Source of the DNA: Sulfuricurvum sp. | GTDB lineage: Bacteria; Campylobacterota; Campylobacteria; Campylobacterales; Sulfurimonadaceae | Assembly (NCBI RefSeq): GCF_030691015.1 | Contig: NZ_JAUYFF010000002.1 | Span: 186,001-250,000, forward strand | Direction: 5' to 3' | Length of the DNA stretch: 64,000 nucleotides | In this document: piece by piece, positions 48,604-59,469 of the stretch | Numbering within the stretch: the first letter of the stretch is position 1 | Layout of the letters: every line of letters starts with the position of its first letter | The notes under the pieces: generated by a model | Told to the model about the DNA's origin: nothing | The model's input: the letters and a program-made list of their open reading frames with translations, nothing else | Databases searched by the model: none | Position numbers and translations under genes: made by a program

Positions 48604-49722
48604 ATGAGTATTCCATTTTACCGTGTCGAAGTCGGCGGAGATGAACGTGAGAAGATTGACGAAGTGTTCGACGGGGAAGCACCGAATATTGTCGAAGATT
48701 TAGAAGCGGCATTTGAATCGTATGTCGGAGCAACGTATGCTCTAGCAACGTCGCACGGTACGGCAGCACTTCATTTGGCAATGTTGGCGATTGATTTGAA
48801 ACGGGGCGATAAAGTTCTTTGTTCCATCAATGCCTACCCTTCCGTCCCTGAAGTTGTTCGCCATTTTGATGCGGAACCGATTTTTATCGATATCAATCCT
48901 GATACGTTTACGATCGATTTGGATAAACTCGAAGCTTACTTGGCTGAAAACAAATCCAAAAAACTCAAAGCGGTTATTGTCTCTCATATCGCAGGTCAAA
49001 GTGTCGAGTTGGATCGCTTGTATGCGATGGCAAAACAATACGATGTTAAAATCGTTGAAGATGCTTCGGATGCTTTAGGTGCAACCTACAAAGGGCAAAA
49101 AATCGGCTCTACCGGTGCCGATATCACCTGTTTTGATTTCAGCCCCCATTTACGTCGCAACGTTTGTAACGGCGGGATGTTGGTGTGTGATGATGAAGAT
49201 ATTATGGAGCGCGCGCGCTCACTTCGCAATCACGCGATGGTAATCGAAGATGAAGGATTGGGCTACATCTATGATGTCGTCGATATCGGAAGCCAATATA
49301 TGATGAGTCCTCTTGATGCGGCTACCATATTGATTCAGCTTGAGAAACAAGATGAGAATATCGAACGTCAGCGCTCAATTGCTGAACTCTTTAATGAGCG
49401 TTTGGCGGATGCTCCCCATATCAGACTTCCACTTGCAAATGATGAACACCCTTATTCGTTGTATATCATCAAGGTAGACAAAAACCGTGACTCCTTTGCA
49501 CGAGAGCTCTCAGCTCGTGGGATCGAGTGCGGGTTGCATTACATACCGCTTCATCTACTCAGTTATTATAAATCGAAATATTCATTGCGTGTCAATGATT
49601 TCCCGGTAGCGCTGCGCAACTATCAACAGGTACTTTCGATCCCGAATTACGCGGCACTCAGTGATGATCAGGTCGAAGAGATCTGTGACGCAATTTTGGA
49701 TGTAGCTTCTACACGCGTTTGA
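48604..49722 (+). CDS. DegT/DnrJ/EryC1/StrS-type aminotransferase
   Basis: FYRVEVGGDEREKIDEVF, ALATSHGTAALHLAMLAI, KIVEDASDALGATYKGQKIGSTGADITCFDFSPHLRRNVCNGGMLV. Confidence 0.92.
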   Translation: MSIPFYRVEVGGDEREKIDEVFDGEAPNIVEDLEAAFESYVGATYALATSHGTAALHLAMLAIDLKRGDKVLCSINAYPSVPEVVRHFDAEPIFIDINPDTFTIDLDKLEAYLAENKSKKLKAVIVSHIAGQSVELDRLYAMAKQYDVKIVEDASDALGATYKGQKIGSTGADITCFDFSPHLRRNVCNGGMLVCDDEDIMERARSLRNHAMVIEDEGLGYIYDVVDIGSQYMMSPLDAATILIQLEKQDENIERQRSIAELFNERLADAPHIRLPLANDEHPYSLYIIKVDKNRDSFARELSARGIECGLHYIPLHLLSYYKSKYSLRVNDFPVALRNYQQVLSIPNYAALSDDQVEEICDAILDVASTRV

Positions 49723-50636
49723 AACGTTTTTGGGTCTTATGGGGTGAACGGTATCTGTACAACCCCTCGCTGATCCAAAAAATCCTCTCTTTACTGCTTT
49801 TACCGCTCAGTTGGATCTACTGTTTACTGGCATATATTCGCTATCGACGAAGTGTTCCGAAATCGCTTGGAATACCGATTGTCAGTATCGGTAATCTCAC
49901 CGTGGGAGGGAGCGGTAAAACTCCCGTCGTTATCGAATTGGCTAAACATTTTGAAAAACCGGCGATTGTATTGCGCGGATACGGACGACAAAGTAGCGGA
50001 ATGGTTGTCGTCAAAGACAAATCAACGATATTGTGCGATGTGATTCGAAGCGGCGATGAAGCGATGCTCTATGCAGAGACTCTTCCCAGTGCTACGGTAA
50101 TTGTCAGTGAGATCAGAGAGCGGGGTATCGCAGAGGCGAAAGCTATGGGATGTGAAGTGGTATTGCTCGATGACGGGTACGGGAAACACTCTATCGAAAA
50201 GCTCGATCTACTAATCGCGGTGCCTACTCCAAACCCTTTTTGCCTCCCTTCCGGTGCGTATCGAGAACAGCTGTGGAGTGGGAAAGATACGATTGTTTTG
50301 ATGGAAAAAGTAGCTTTTCAACGTTCTGTCAGCATAAAAAAACCAACCGAAAAAATGGTATTGGTAACGGCGATTGCACGCCCTGAGCGGCTTGATCCCT
50401 ATTTGCCTGAGGTAATAGAGAAAATTTATTTTGAAGATCACCATTTCTTTACCCAAGGGGAGCTTGAAATGATCGTAGAGCGTACGGGAGCGACAAGTCT
50501 CTTGGTAACTTCCAAAGACTTGGTTAAAATGTCGTCTTATAAAAAACTCAACCTTTCCGTTTTGGAGCTCTCCATAACGTTGGATGAGACGTTAATAACT
50601 ACTGTGAAGGATTATGTAAATGCAGCGAAAAATTGA
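49719..50636 (+). CDS. lpxK: tetraacyldisaccharide 4'-kinase
   Basis: PIVSIGNLTVGGSGKTPVVIEL, VLRGYGRQSSG, GDEAMLYAE, VVLLDDGYGKHSIEKLDLLI. Confidence 0.95.
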   Translation: MKRFWVLWGERYLYNPSLIQKILSLLLLPLSWIYCLLAYIRYRRSVPKSLGIPIVSIGNLTVGGSGKTPVVIELAKHFEKPAIVLRGYGRQSSGMVVVKDKSTILCDVIRSGDEAMLYAETLPSATVIVSEIRERGIAEAKAMGCEVVLLDDGYGKHSIEKLDLLIAVPTPNPFCLPSGAYREQLWSGKDTIVLMEKVAFQRSVSIKKPTEKMVLVTAIARPERLDPYLPEVIEKIYFEDHHFFTQGELEMIVERTGATSLLVTSKDLVKMSSYKKLNLSVLELSITLDETLITTVKDYVNAAKN

Positions 50637-51471
50637 TACCGTCAAAACCTTGATGGACGCGATGCCGTTCATCAAAGAGTTTCGTGATGAGATCGTTGTC
50701 ATTAAATACGGCGGGTCGGCTCAAACCTCTGATGAACTCAAAGCTAAATTTGCTCAGGATATCGTATTGCTTCACCTTGTCGGGGTGAAAGTGGTGATCG
50801 TACATGGCGGCGGCAGCCGTATCTCTCAGCTCCTTAGTGATCTGAAAATTCCGACCGAGTTTATTGACGGTGAGCGGGTCAGTACCCCAGAAGTGATGCG
50901 GATCGTCGAGATGGTACTCAGCGGCGAGATCAACAAAGAGATCACGTCATTGCTCAACTCCTACGGAGCCAAAGCTATCGGTATCAGCGGCAAAGATGCC
51001 CATTTCTTGCGAGCCAAGCCCAAAGACGAAGCGAAGTTCGGTCTTACGGGGCGGGTTGAGAGTGTGAACGGCTCGGTCATCCATAATCTTTTGCAAGAGG
51101 GTTTCATCCCCGTCATCGCCCCTATCGGGTGTGATCCTATCGTGGGTCATCCGGGATACAATATCAACGCCGACCTTGCCGCATCGGCTATCGCGGCGGC
51201 TATCGGTGCATGCAAAGTGATCTTTATGACGGATACTTCGGGAGTGCTCAACAAAGATAAAGAGCTTTTCTCAACCCTCACCGAAGCTCAGGTCGAAGCG
51301 CTCAAAGCCGACGGTACGATTAGCGGCGGTATGGTTCCTAAAGTCGATTCATGTCTCGAAGCAGTCGATGCAGGAGTTCAAAAAGCCCACATCATCGACG
51401 GACGGATCGAACACGCGATCTTGCTCGAACTCTTCACCTCTGAAGGCGTTGGGACACAGATTACTCTGTAG
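50620..51471 (+). CDS. argB: acetylglutamate kinase
   Basis: VVIKYGGSAQTSDELKAKFAQDIVLLHLVGVKVVIVHGGGSRIS; YNINADLAASAIAAAI; GGMVPKVDSCLEAVDAGV. Confidence 0.97.
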   Translation: MQRKIDTVKTLMDAMPFIKEFRDEIVVIKYGGSAQTSDELKAKFAQDIVLLHLVGVKVVIVHGGGSRISQLLSDLKIPTEFIDGERVSTPEVMRIVEMVLSGEINKEITSLLNSYGAKAIGISGKDAHFLRAKPKDEAKFGLTGRVESVNGSVIHNLLQEGFIPVIAPIGCDPIVGHPGYNINADLAASAIAAAIGACKVIFMTDTSGVLNKDKELFSTLTEAQVEALKADGTISGGMVPKVDSCLEAVDAGVQKAHIIDGRIEHAILLELFTSEGVGTQITL

Positions 51472-51474
51472 TCT

Positions 51475-52740
51475 TTAACCCTTTTTTTGTTTTAACTTCA
51501 CAATTATTACTCCGGCAACGAATAAAGTGGCTATCGCTATCATAAGTAAAATATCGGGGATATCCCATCCACCCTCCAAAAGTATCATCGTCACAACCGC
51601 TCCTGAGACCATAAAGAGGGCATTGAGGATATTGTTGGCGGCGATAATACGGGAGCGTGAGTGCGCTTCGCTTCGTCTTTGCATCAGGGCATAAAGGGGA
51701 ACGCTGTAAAGTCCGCCGAACACCCCGATGAGCGTTAAATCAAAGAGGATATGGAAAAATTGCGGGTTGGCGTTAATCTCTCCTACCGCAGTGAAATATT
51801 GTGCGGTGAGGGCAAAATCGATCCCCGATAGTCCCATCCCGATTGCTCCGATAACGACAAGCGAGGGACGTATGGAGTGATGACTAAGCCGTTCACAAAG
51901 GATGGAACCCGCACCGATCCCGACGGTAAAAAGACTCAACAGGATCGTCACCGTCGTTTCATCCCCCATCAATACCGTTTGAACGAACGAAGGGAACTGG
52001 GAGAGCAGCAGCGCCCCATAAAGCCAAAACCACGAGATGGCAAGGATAGCGAGAAATACGATCCTATTTTGGTAGGCTAAGCGAAGGGTATTGAATGTTT
52101 GAGCAAAAAGATTCAATGAAAACGGCATCTGCGGCGAGAGGGACGGGGCAGAGGGGATATAGCGGCTAAAAATGTACCCGATAAGTGCGACCCCGATTGC
52201 GGCTATTCCGGCGATTACTCCGCCGTTGGGGATTCCCGATACTATCCCCCCCATCAATGTCCCCAGCAAGATCGCGGCAAATGTCCCCGATTCGACGAGA
52301 GCGTTGGCGCTGATTAGCTCGTTTTCCCCCATGTGTTGAGGGATGATCGAGTATTTGATGGGGCCAAACAGTGTCGAGTGCATCCCCATACCGAATACGA
52401 CGATGAGGAGTGTCGTAAACGAATGGGTCGCAAACCCCACCGTAGCGATTACCATCAAAAAAATCTCCCACACTTTGACGATACGAGATAGTCGTGCTTT
52501 ATCGTATTTATCGGCCAACTCCCCCGCCAACCCCGAAAAGAGGAAAAACGGGAGGATAAATATCGCGCCGATCAGTGGGGCAAGGAGTGCAGAGGAGAGG
52601 CTCGTCCACTCAGCGGCTTGGAAGGTGAGGATGACCGCAAGGGTATTTTTAAAAAGGTTGTCGTTAAACGCCCCTAAAAACTGAGTCCCAAAGAGGGGGG
52701 CAAAACGGCGGGTTTTGAGGAGGTAGATCGGACTGCTCAT
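51475..52740 (-). CDS. MFS transporter, LplT-like
   Basis: RRFAPLFGTQFLGAFNDNLFKNTLAVILTF; multi-TM; overlaps an Aas-like gene. Confidence 0.85.
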   Translation of the reverse strand: MSSPIYLLKTRRFAPLFGTQFLGAFNDNLFKNTLAVILTFQAAEWTSLSSALLAPLIGAIFILPFFLFSGLAGELADKYDKARLSRIVKVWEIFLMVIATVGFATHSFTTLLIVVFGMGMHSTLFGPIKYSIIPQHMGENELISANALVESGTFAAILLGTLMGGIVSGIPNGGVIAGIAAIGVALIGYIFSRYIPSAPSLSPQMPFSLNLFAQTFNTLRLAYQNRIVFLAILAISWFWLYGALLLSQFPSFVQTVLMGDETTVTILLSLFTVGIGAGSILCERLSHHSIRPSLVVIGAIGMGLSGIDFALTAQYFTAVGEINANPQFFHILFDLTLIGVFGGLYSVPLYALMQRRSEAHSRSRIIAANNILNALFMVSGAVVTMILLEGGWDIPDILLMIAIATLFVAGVIIVKLKQKKG

Positions 52741-54908
52741 GCGTCTTCCGCCATTGATTTGAGGGTGACATAATCGGTTTTACCTGTTCCCAATACTGGG
52801 ATGGTATCGATATAGAGGATTTTTTTAGGAACGGCGATTTCAGGGTAGCCCCCTGTGCGTGCAGCGTGTTGGAGGAGATCGCGTTTAAGCTCTTTATCGG
52901 TTGTAAAGATGACGAGTGCTTCCCCTCTGGCTTCATCACTTTGTGATGATGCAGCATGAACGTATGCAGGTGAAGCAGTGAGGGCGAGTTTCTCGACCGA
53001 TTCGAGCGAGATCATCTCCCCCGCGATTTTAGCGAACCGTTTTACCCGTCCCGCGATGCGGATAAATCCCTCATGATCGATCGTGACGATATCCCCCGTA
53101 TCGTACCATCCCTCTCCCGCCTCAGAGGTTGGTTTTTCCAAAAATCCGGGATGCTCAGCACGTAAATAACCGCTCATGACATTGGCACCTTTGACGTGCA
53201 GAATTCCCCCCGCATCGATCCCCGGAACACTTATGAGTTTCGCTTCGATCCCCGGTAAAATCTGCCCTACGGTGCCGCTTCGATATGCCATAGGGGTATT
53301 GACGGCGATGACGGGAGCCGTTTCGGTAGCCCCGTATCCTTCGAAAATCCGTATTCCGAATTTTTCAAACCATAGCTCTTTGACGCTCGCAGAGAGTTTT
53401 TCAGCTCCTGAAACGACGTAGCGAAGACGGTAAAAGTCGTACGGATGGGCGTGTAAGCCATAATGGTTCAAAAAGGTACTGGTTCCGAACAAAATAGTGC
53501 ACGATCGATCGTATGCTATCTCAGGGATAACGCGGTAATGTAGAGGTGACGGATACAAAAAGAGGCGTATCCCGCCCAAAATCGGCAACAGTGTCCCTGC
53601 GGTCAGTCCGAATGAGTGAAAAATCGGCAACGCGTTAAGCACCTTATCCTCGGTTGAGAAATCAACGATGGCGCGTATTTGGGCGATATTCGCCAAAATC
53701 GCCTCGTGCGAGAGGACTACCCCTTTGGGTTTCCCCTCAGAGCCTGAGGTAAAGAGGATGATGCACGGTGTCTTAGGATCGGATTTGACCCGTACACGGT
53801 TGGGGAAATAGCGGGCATACCCCATCAACCAGAGCTTATCCATTAACCCCATCTCCTCTTTTAGATCTTCGAGGTAGAGGAGACGGACGTTTTTCAATGC
53901 ACCCAGTTTCGCTTCGAGTTTGGCTTGTTCCACAAACGCTTTGGAGGTGATGATCGTATTGATCACGGCTCCCTCACACGCGCTTTGTAATCCATCTACT
54001 CCGGCAGTAAAGTTGAGCATCGCAGGAGTTCGCCCAAACGCACTAAGTCCTAAAATCAGAGCCAAAGTCGGAACAGCGGTCGGCATCAACACTCCGATCG
54101 CCTCACCTGCCATGCTGTGACGTGAGATCAACCGTCCCATCCCAAGCGTCATCGTAAGGAGCTGACCATAAGTGTATTCGATCTGTTTCGTATCTTCGAT
54201 AATTTCGCGAGAACTTCCATAGATGGATATCGCATCGAGAAATGCCCCGTAGAGATCGTTCGGACGGCGTGATTCAAAAAGACATTTTTGCAAGAGTGTT
54301 CGCATCGCTTCACCCGACTTGGTACGTCTCTCGTGAGCACTCCCCCCCTCGCTGATGACTAGCCGTGTCGGGGTACAGTAGGTGAGGGTAATACGGGGAA
54401 ACCACCGGGTCGGATGGTCGCTTCCCATACGCGATAGGGTACTGAACGTCGCCCCCTCGATAATCACGGGGTGGATGGTTGCTTCGGTTTTGAGGGTGAC
54501 AAATGCCGAACCCTCATAGATCTTCATTAAACTCCCCGTCGTAGTGATCCGCCCCTCAGGGAAGATCACCACAGGTCGTCCACTCTCGACGAGACGGATA
54601 ATCTGTTTGATCGCCATCGGATTGGAGGGATCGACGGCAAGGTACTCACCCAGAGAGAGAAATAGCCGTACCAATGGACGTTTGGCGATTGCGGTATTGA
54701 CGACGAATACGGGAGATATCGGGAGAAATAACCCCAAAATCAACCCGTCCAAAAACGATTGATGGTTGGCGATGATCACGGTGTGGTTCTCTTCGCGCTG
54801 AAACTCACCGACCACTTTTACCCGAAACAGCACTCGGATGATTACATATAAAATCGCTTTAATCATTCGTTTTTCCTTGATAATGGACAATTGCTGCATT
54901 TTACTCAA
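52737..54908 (-). CDS. Aas-like acyltransferase / acyl-ACP synthetase fusion
   Basis: PlsC domain (IIANHQSFLDGLILGLFLP, VVIFPEGRITTTGSLMKIYEGSAFVTLK) plus AMP-binding ligase (CIILFTSGSEGKPKGVVLSHEAI, YGATETAPVIAVNTP, GWYDTGDIVTIDHEGFIRIAGR). Confidence 0.93.
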   Translation of the reverse strand: MSKMQQLSIIKEKRMIKAILYVIIRVLFRVKVVGEFQREENHTVIIANHQSFLDGLILGLFLPISPVFVVNTAIAKRPLVRLFLSLGEYLAVDPSNPMAIKQIIRLVESGRPVVIFPEGRITTTGSLMKIYEGSAFVTLKTEATIHPVIIEGATFSTLSRMGSDHPTRWFPRITLTYCTPTRLVISEGGSAHERRTKSGEAMRTLLQKCLFESRRPNDLYGAFLDAISIYGSSREIIEDTKQIEYTYGQLLTMTLGMGRLISRHSMAGEAIGVLMPTAVPTLALILGLSAFGRTPAMLNFTAGVDGLQSACEGAVINTIITSKAFVEQAKLEAKLGALKNVRLLYLEDLKEEMGLMDKLWLMGYARYFPNRVRVKSDPKTPCIILFTSGSEGKPKGVVLSHEAILANIAQIRAIVDFSTEDKVLNALPIFHSFGLTAGTLLPILGGIRLFLYPSPLHYRVIPEIAYDRSCTILFGTSTFLNHYGLHAHPYDFYRLRYVVSGAEKLSASVKELWFEKFGIRIFEGYGATETAPVIAVNTPMAYRSGTVGQILPGIEAKLISVPGIDAGGILHVKGANVMSGYLRAEHPGFLEKPTSEAGEGWYDTGDIVTIDHEGFIRIAGRVKRFAKIAGEMISLESVEKLALTASPAYVHAASSQSDEARGEALVIFTTDKELKRDLLQHAARTGGYPEIAVPKKILYIDTIPVLGTGKTDYVTLKSMAEDA

Positions 54909-54950
54909 AATGTTCTGAAGCTTCTAAGGGTTACGTGATAGCCTCTTTGC

Positions 54951-54956
54951 TATAAT
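54951..54956 (+). promoter_or_regulatory. extended -10 TGCTATAAT
   Basis: CTTTGCTATAAT, 26 bp upstream of the thrC ATG. Confidence 0.5.
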
Positions 54957-54981
54957 CACGAAAATTTTATAAAGTGAACCC

Positions 54982-56454
54982 ATGAAATTTATAGAAACAC
55001 GCGGAAATGACGGAATTCATCCAGAGCAGGTTACCTTTTCAGAGGCGATATTAAGCCCGATTGCCTCGTTTGGCGGTTTATACGTTCCTACTGAACTTCC
55101 AAATTTGGGAGAAGCGTTTCTTACGAAGCATTTGGGTTCTTCATATAAAGAGTTAGCAAAAGATTTGTTGACAACTCTTGCGATTGATATTGAGCCATCC
55201 GTTATCGATGAAGCGCTATCCCTCTATGACAAATTTGATGATCCGACCAATCCCGTGCCGGTTGTCAAAGTGCGTGATGATTTGTATGTGAGTGAACTTT
55301 ATCACGGGCCGACCCGTGCGTTCAAAGATATGGCGTTACAGCCTTTCGGCGTCGTTCTAAGTTCAATTGCTCAAAAACGGGGTGAAGAGTATCTCATCTT
55401 GGCGGCAACGAGCGGTGATACAGGTCCTGCAGCGTTAGAGACGTTTAAAAACAGAGCGAACGTTCGTGTCGCGTGTCTCTATCCCGATGGGGGAACCTCA
55501 GACGTTCAGCGTCTTCAAATGGTGACCGAAGATGCGGCTAATCTCAAAGTCATCGGGATCAAAGGGGATTTTGACGATGCCCAAAGTGCCCTTAAACGCC
55601 TTCTCGCCTCTCAAACGTTTAAAGATGCGCTGAAAGCAAAAAATATCTCCCTTTCCGCCGCCAACTCGGTGAATTTCGGACGGATTATTTTTCAAATCAT
55701 CTACCATATCCACAGTTATCTTGAATTGGTTCGAAAAAACATTATTACACTGGGTGAAAAAATTTATCTTGATGTCCCAAGCGGGAATTTCGGGAATGCC
55801 CTCGGGGGATATTACGCGTATAAAATGGGACTTCCTGTTGAGAAAATTATTATCGCTTCGAACGAAAATAATGTCCTAACTCGTCTCATTAATACAGGGC
55901 GTTATGACTTGCGCGGCGAGCATGTCGTAGCAACGACTTCTCCGGCTATGGATATTCTTATCTCCAGCAATGTGGAGCGTATTTTATTTGATTTCTTCGG
56001 AAATGAGCGTACGAAAGAGTTGATGGCGGGTCTCGAAGCGGAGCGTTTTTATGCATTGAGTGATGATGAGACGATGAAAATTCAGAACCTTTTTGCAGCA
56101 GATTATTGTAACGGAGCAGAAGGGAAGGGGTATATCAAAGAGGCGTATGATGCGGGCTATTTGATGGATCCCCATACGGCGACCTGTTTCAAAGCGTATG
56201 ATTGTTGTGCCACTAAGCCTCTAAAAACGATTGTCTATTCAACTGCAGAGTGGACGAAGTTTTCTCCGACGATTGCAAATGCCCTTAGCGGAGAGAAAGA
56301 CGCAAATGATATCGACGCTCTTGAATCCATCTCAAAAACGGCCAAGACACCGATCCCTCCGATGATAAAAGGGCTATTCTCTAAACCGATCACACAAGAC
56401 ACCGTAATCGATAAAGAGAACATTGAAAAAGAGATTTTAAACTTTCTTAACTAA
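54982..56454 (+). CDS. thrC: threonine synthase
   Basis: HGPTRAFKDMALQPFG, LAATSGDTGPAALETFK, YLDVPSGNFGNALGGYYAYKMGLPVEKIIIASNENNVL. Confidence 0.95.
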   Translation: MKFIETRGNDGIHPEQVTFSEAILSPIASFGGLYVPTELPNLGEAFLTKHLGSSYKELAKDLLTTLAIDIEPSVIDEALSLYDKFDDPTNPVPVVKVRDDLYVSELYHGPTRAFKDMALQPFGVVLSSIAQKRGEEYLILAATSGDTGPAALETFKNRANVRVACLYPDGGTSDVQRLQMVTEDAANLKVIGIKGDFDDAQSALKRLLASQTFKDALKAKNISLSAANSVNFGRIIFQIIYHIHSYLELVRKNIITLGEKIYLDVPSGNFGNALGGYYAYKMGLPVEKIIIASNENNVLTRLINTGRYDLRGEHVVATTSPAMDILISSNVERILFDFFGNERTKELMAGLEAERFYALSDDETMKIQNLFAADYCNGAEGKGYIKEAYDAGYLMDPHTATCFKAYDCCATKPLKTIVYSTAEWTKFSPTIANALSGEKDANDIDALESISKTAKTPIPPMIKGLFSKPITQDTVIDKENIEKEILNFLN

Positions 56455-57392
56455 ATATTTTTAGCTTTCAGCTTCCCTTGGTGGAGTGCCGTCTCCATCA
56501 ATTTAATCTCTTCGTCGCCCCAAATCAAAATTTTCTTCGATATGCTCAAATCAGGCTGTTTCGCTGAAGCGTACTGAACTCCCGATAAAATATGCTTAAT
56601 ACAGTTAATCCGGGCTTTTTTCTTGTTATCGGAACGGATAATGACCCAAGGAGACGTTCCGGTATGAGAGGCTCGGAGCATAGAGTATTTCATCTCCGTA
56701 TACTTGTCCCATAAATCTTGTGACTTGGCATCGACGGGTGAGAGTTTAAACTGCTTGAGTGGATCGGTTTTACGCTCTTTGAACCGTTTGGCTTGTTCAT
56801 CTTTGGAGACGGAAAAGTAAAATTTAAAGAGAATAATTCCGGAACTGACCAGCATATGTTCAAATTCACTGACTTGATTTAAAAACACCTGATGTTCCTC
56901 GGGAGTACAAAACCCCATAACCGGTTCAACACCGCCTCGATTGTACCAGCTTCGGTCAAAGAGGACGATTTCTCCTGCACTCGGTAGATGCTCAGTATAG
57001 CGCTGAAAGTACCATTGTGTCTTTTCAACATCGGATGGCTTATCGAGTGCGACGACACGTGCACCTCGGGGGTTAAGGTGTTCGGTAATCCTCTTTATCG
57101 TACCCCCTTTGCCCGCAGCATCACGCCCTTCAAAAATCATTAGGATTTTAAGCCCTTTATCCTTGACATGGTTTTGAAGTTTGAGAAGCTCAATCTGGAG
57201 CTCTTTTAACTCTTTTTCGTACTCTAAAACTGATTTTTTTACCCAGACGGGAAGTCTCTCTTCGATGTTGCTTTTGCTTCGACGCTCTTGTTCGTTCTCT
57301 TCTTTTGATTTTCGTCTATCATCATGAATAACATCTTCAATTTTTTGAGCTTCACTTATTTCGGTTTTTGCCATTGCACTTGTTGCACCCAT
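56451..57392 (-). CDS. ppk2: polyphosphate kinase 2
   Basis: ILMIFEGRDAAGKGGTIKRITEHLNPRGARVVALDKPSDVEKTQWYFQRY, FDRSWYNRGGVEPVMGF. Confidence 0.95.
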   Translation of the reverse strand: MGATSAMAKTEISEAQKIEDVIHDDRRKSKEENEQERRSKSNIEERLPVWVKKSVLEYEKELKELQIELLKLQNHVKDKGLKILMIFEGRDAAGKGGTIKRITEHLNPRGARVVALDKPSDVEKTQWYFQRYTEHLPSAGEIVLFDRSWYNRGGVEPVMGFCTPEEHQVFLNQVSEFEHMLVSSGIILFKFYFSVSKDEQAKRFKERKTDPLKQFKLSPVDAKSQDLWDKYTEMKYSMLRASHTGTSPWVIIRSDNKKKARINCIKHILSGVQYASAKQPDLSISKKILIWGDEEIKLMETALHQGKLKAKNI

Positions 57393-57414
57393 TAATAGCT
57401 CCTAATTTTTTTAA

Positions 57415-59331
57415 TTATAACGTTGAAGAGATTAAATCATCAAGTTTTGTGATCTCTTTCGTAGCTGAAAAGCAAGAAGTTTCACCGCAGATCGTCAATT
57501 CATCAAGCAACTCATCATTTTTTAGAAGAACAAACGGGTAACTGAAAGAGGTTGTAATCTGAGCTAAAGTGTCAGATTTACCCTTGATAAGACGTTCTCC
57601 TCTTAAATGGCGTATCACTTCTTCGGTGAGGGTAGGATAGTAGATCGGTGTTTTCATCAGTTTAACGGAGACATATTCGAGACTTTTAAAGGCAAAATGG
57701 GTGTATTTCGAATCAACCAACATCCCAAGGCTAAAGAGTACATTCACCATAATTCCAAGTGCACTGGGGTAGGTACCATCATCCAACTCTGCCACGGTGG
57801 TAAAAGCTCCTCGGCTGAAATACCATTTTCCTTTGTCATAAAAAAGTTCTAGCGCTTTGTTCGCAAAACGTTGTCCTTGAATGAGGTATCGCTCATCCAG
57901 CGTCGATTGATACCCTTCGATATAGGCACGGCAGAGATAGGCATAATCTTCTAAAAACGCCTCTATTTTAGGTGCTTTGTGGATCAGGGTCGAGTGTTTA
58001 AGCTGCTCCTCTATAAACATGGCGGTTTCGAGCTTTTCTAAAGAGCGCAGTGCTTGTATTTTATAGGTTGTATCGCTTCTTCCCAAAACAAACAGGGCGT
58101 GTATCATCATCGCATTCCATGCCGTAATCACTTTTTTGTCGATAAAGGGGTAGATGCGGCTCTGACGCAGTATACGCAGTTCTTCTCTGAAAGGTTCAAA
58201 CCACTCAGGGCGCTCATGAGAGGAGAAGCGGATGATGCAGTGCCCCTCGAAATTTCCCTCCGGCGTTGCACCGATCAGACGTGCCGCCTCAAGGGGGTTG
58301 GCAACAGAGCATTTCTCCAGTGCCATTATGATTTCGTTATAGCTATAGACGAAGTATTTCCCCTCTTCCCCTTCACTGTCAGCATCGCTAGCACTGTAAA
58401 AGAGGTCGTCTTCCATCATGAAATTCATCATAAAATCGGCACATTCACGGGCAATACGAAGATAATACTCATTGTTGTAGAGGATTCCTACTTCGGCATA
58501 CACTCCGCAGAGGAGGGCATTATCATAGGTCATTTTCTCGAAATGGGGAACCAGCCACTCAGAGTCGGTACTGTAGCGGCAAAAACCGCCGTCAACGTGA
58601 TCATACATCCCTCCCAAAGCCATTGAATCGAGGGTATGGGTAAGGATCGTTTTAATTTTTTCATCACTTTGCAGTCTATTAATAGTGAGGAGTGTTTTGA
58701 GGGTAGAGACATGAGGAAATTTCGGTGATTTTGAAAAACCGCCGTTGATCTCATCATAATTATGGAGTGATTGCTGAGTAAATTGGGTGATGATTTTTTC
58801 AGTTAGAACCGTTGCCTGAACACTCTCATTTTTCGGTCGCATAAACGCGGTGATTTCATCGGCATTTTGAAACAGTTTTTCGTCATTTTGTGCTACTTTT
58901 TCGGCGATGATAGCAGTCAACTCGCTAAAGCCCATCATCCGTTCGCGATTGAACGGAGGGATGTAGGTGGCGGCATAAAACGGTTTGTTTTCAGGAGTAC
59001 AAAAGATAGAGAGAGGCCATCCTCCTGCGCGCCGATTGAGGAGGTTATGGAGCTCTTGGTAGTGTTTATCGATATCGGGACGCTCTTCACGATCTACTTT
59101 GATGCAGACGAAGTGCTGATTGACGAATTCGGCAATATCGGTGTTTTCAAACACCTCATGTTCCATCACATGGCACCAGTGACAACTGCTGTATCCGATA
59201 CTTATGAAGATAGTTTTGTGTTCTGATGAAGCTTTTTCAAACGCTTCGTCACACCATGGATACCATTCTATGGGATTATCTTTATGCTGTTGTAAATAAG
59301 GGGAATCTTCTCGTGCAAGACGGTTGGACAT
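57415..59331 (-). CDS. thioredoxin domain-containing protein (DUF255/YyaL-like)
   Basis: [66 protein letters not shown]. Confidence 0.94.
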   Translation of the reverse strand: MSNRLAREDSPYLQQHKDNPIEWYPWCDEAFEKASSEHKTIFISIGYSSCHWCHVMEHEVFENTDIAEFVNQHFVCIKVDREERPDIDKHYQELHNLLNRRAGGWPLSIFCTPENKPFYAATYIPPFNRERMMGFSELTAIIAEKVAQNDEKLFQNADEITAFMRPKNESVQATVLTEKIITQFTQQSLHNYDEINGGFSKSPKFPHVSTLKTLLTINRLQSDEKIKTILTHTLDSMALGGMYDHVDGGFCRYSTDSEWLVPHFEKMTYDNALLCGVYAEVGILYNNEYYLRIARECADFMMNFMMEDDLFYSASDADSEGEEGKYFVYSYNEIIMALEKCSVANPLEAARLIGATPEGNFEGHCIIRFSSHERPEWFEPFREELRILRQSRIYPFIDKKVITAWNAMMIHALFVLGRSDTTYKIQALRSLEKLETAMFIEEQLKHSTLIHKAPKIEAFLEDYAYLCRAYIEGYQSTLDERYLIQGQRFANKALELFYDKGKWYFSRGAFTTVAELDDGTYPSALGIMVNVLFSLGMLVDSKYTHFAFKSLEYVSVKLMKTPIYYPTLTEEVIRHLRGERLIKGKSDTLAQITTSFSYPFVLLKNDELLDELTICGETSCFSATKEITKLDDLISSTL

Positions 59332-59469
59332 AAAAGGCTCCGTGTAAAGTTACGGGTAGTGTAGCATTTACGGCTATGTCTAAGCTGAAAAATATTAACA
59401 ATGTTTCTCCCTACGTTTCATTACAGCTAATTGTGATAAAATGGAGATGAATTTTTAAGAAGGTTATTT

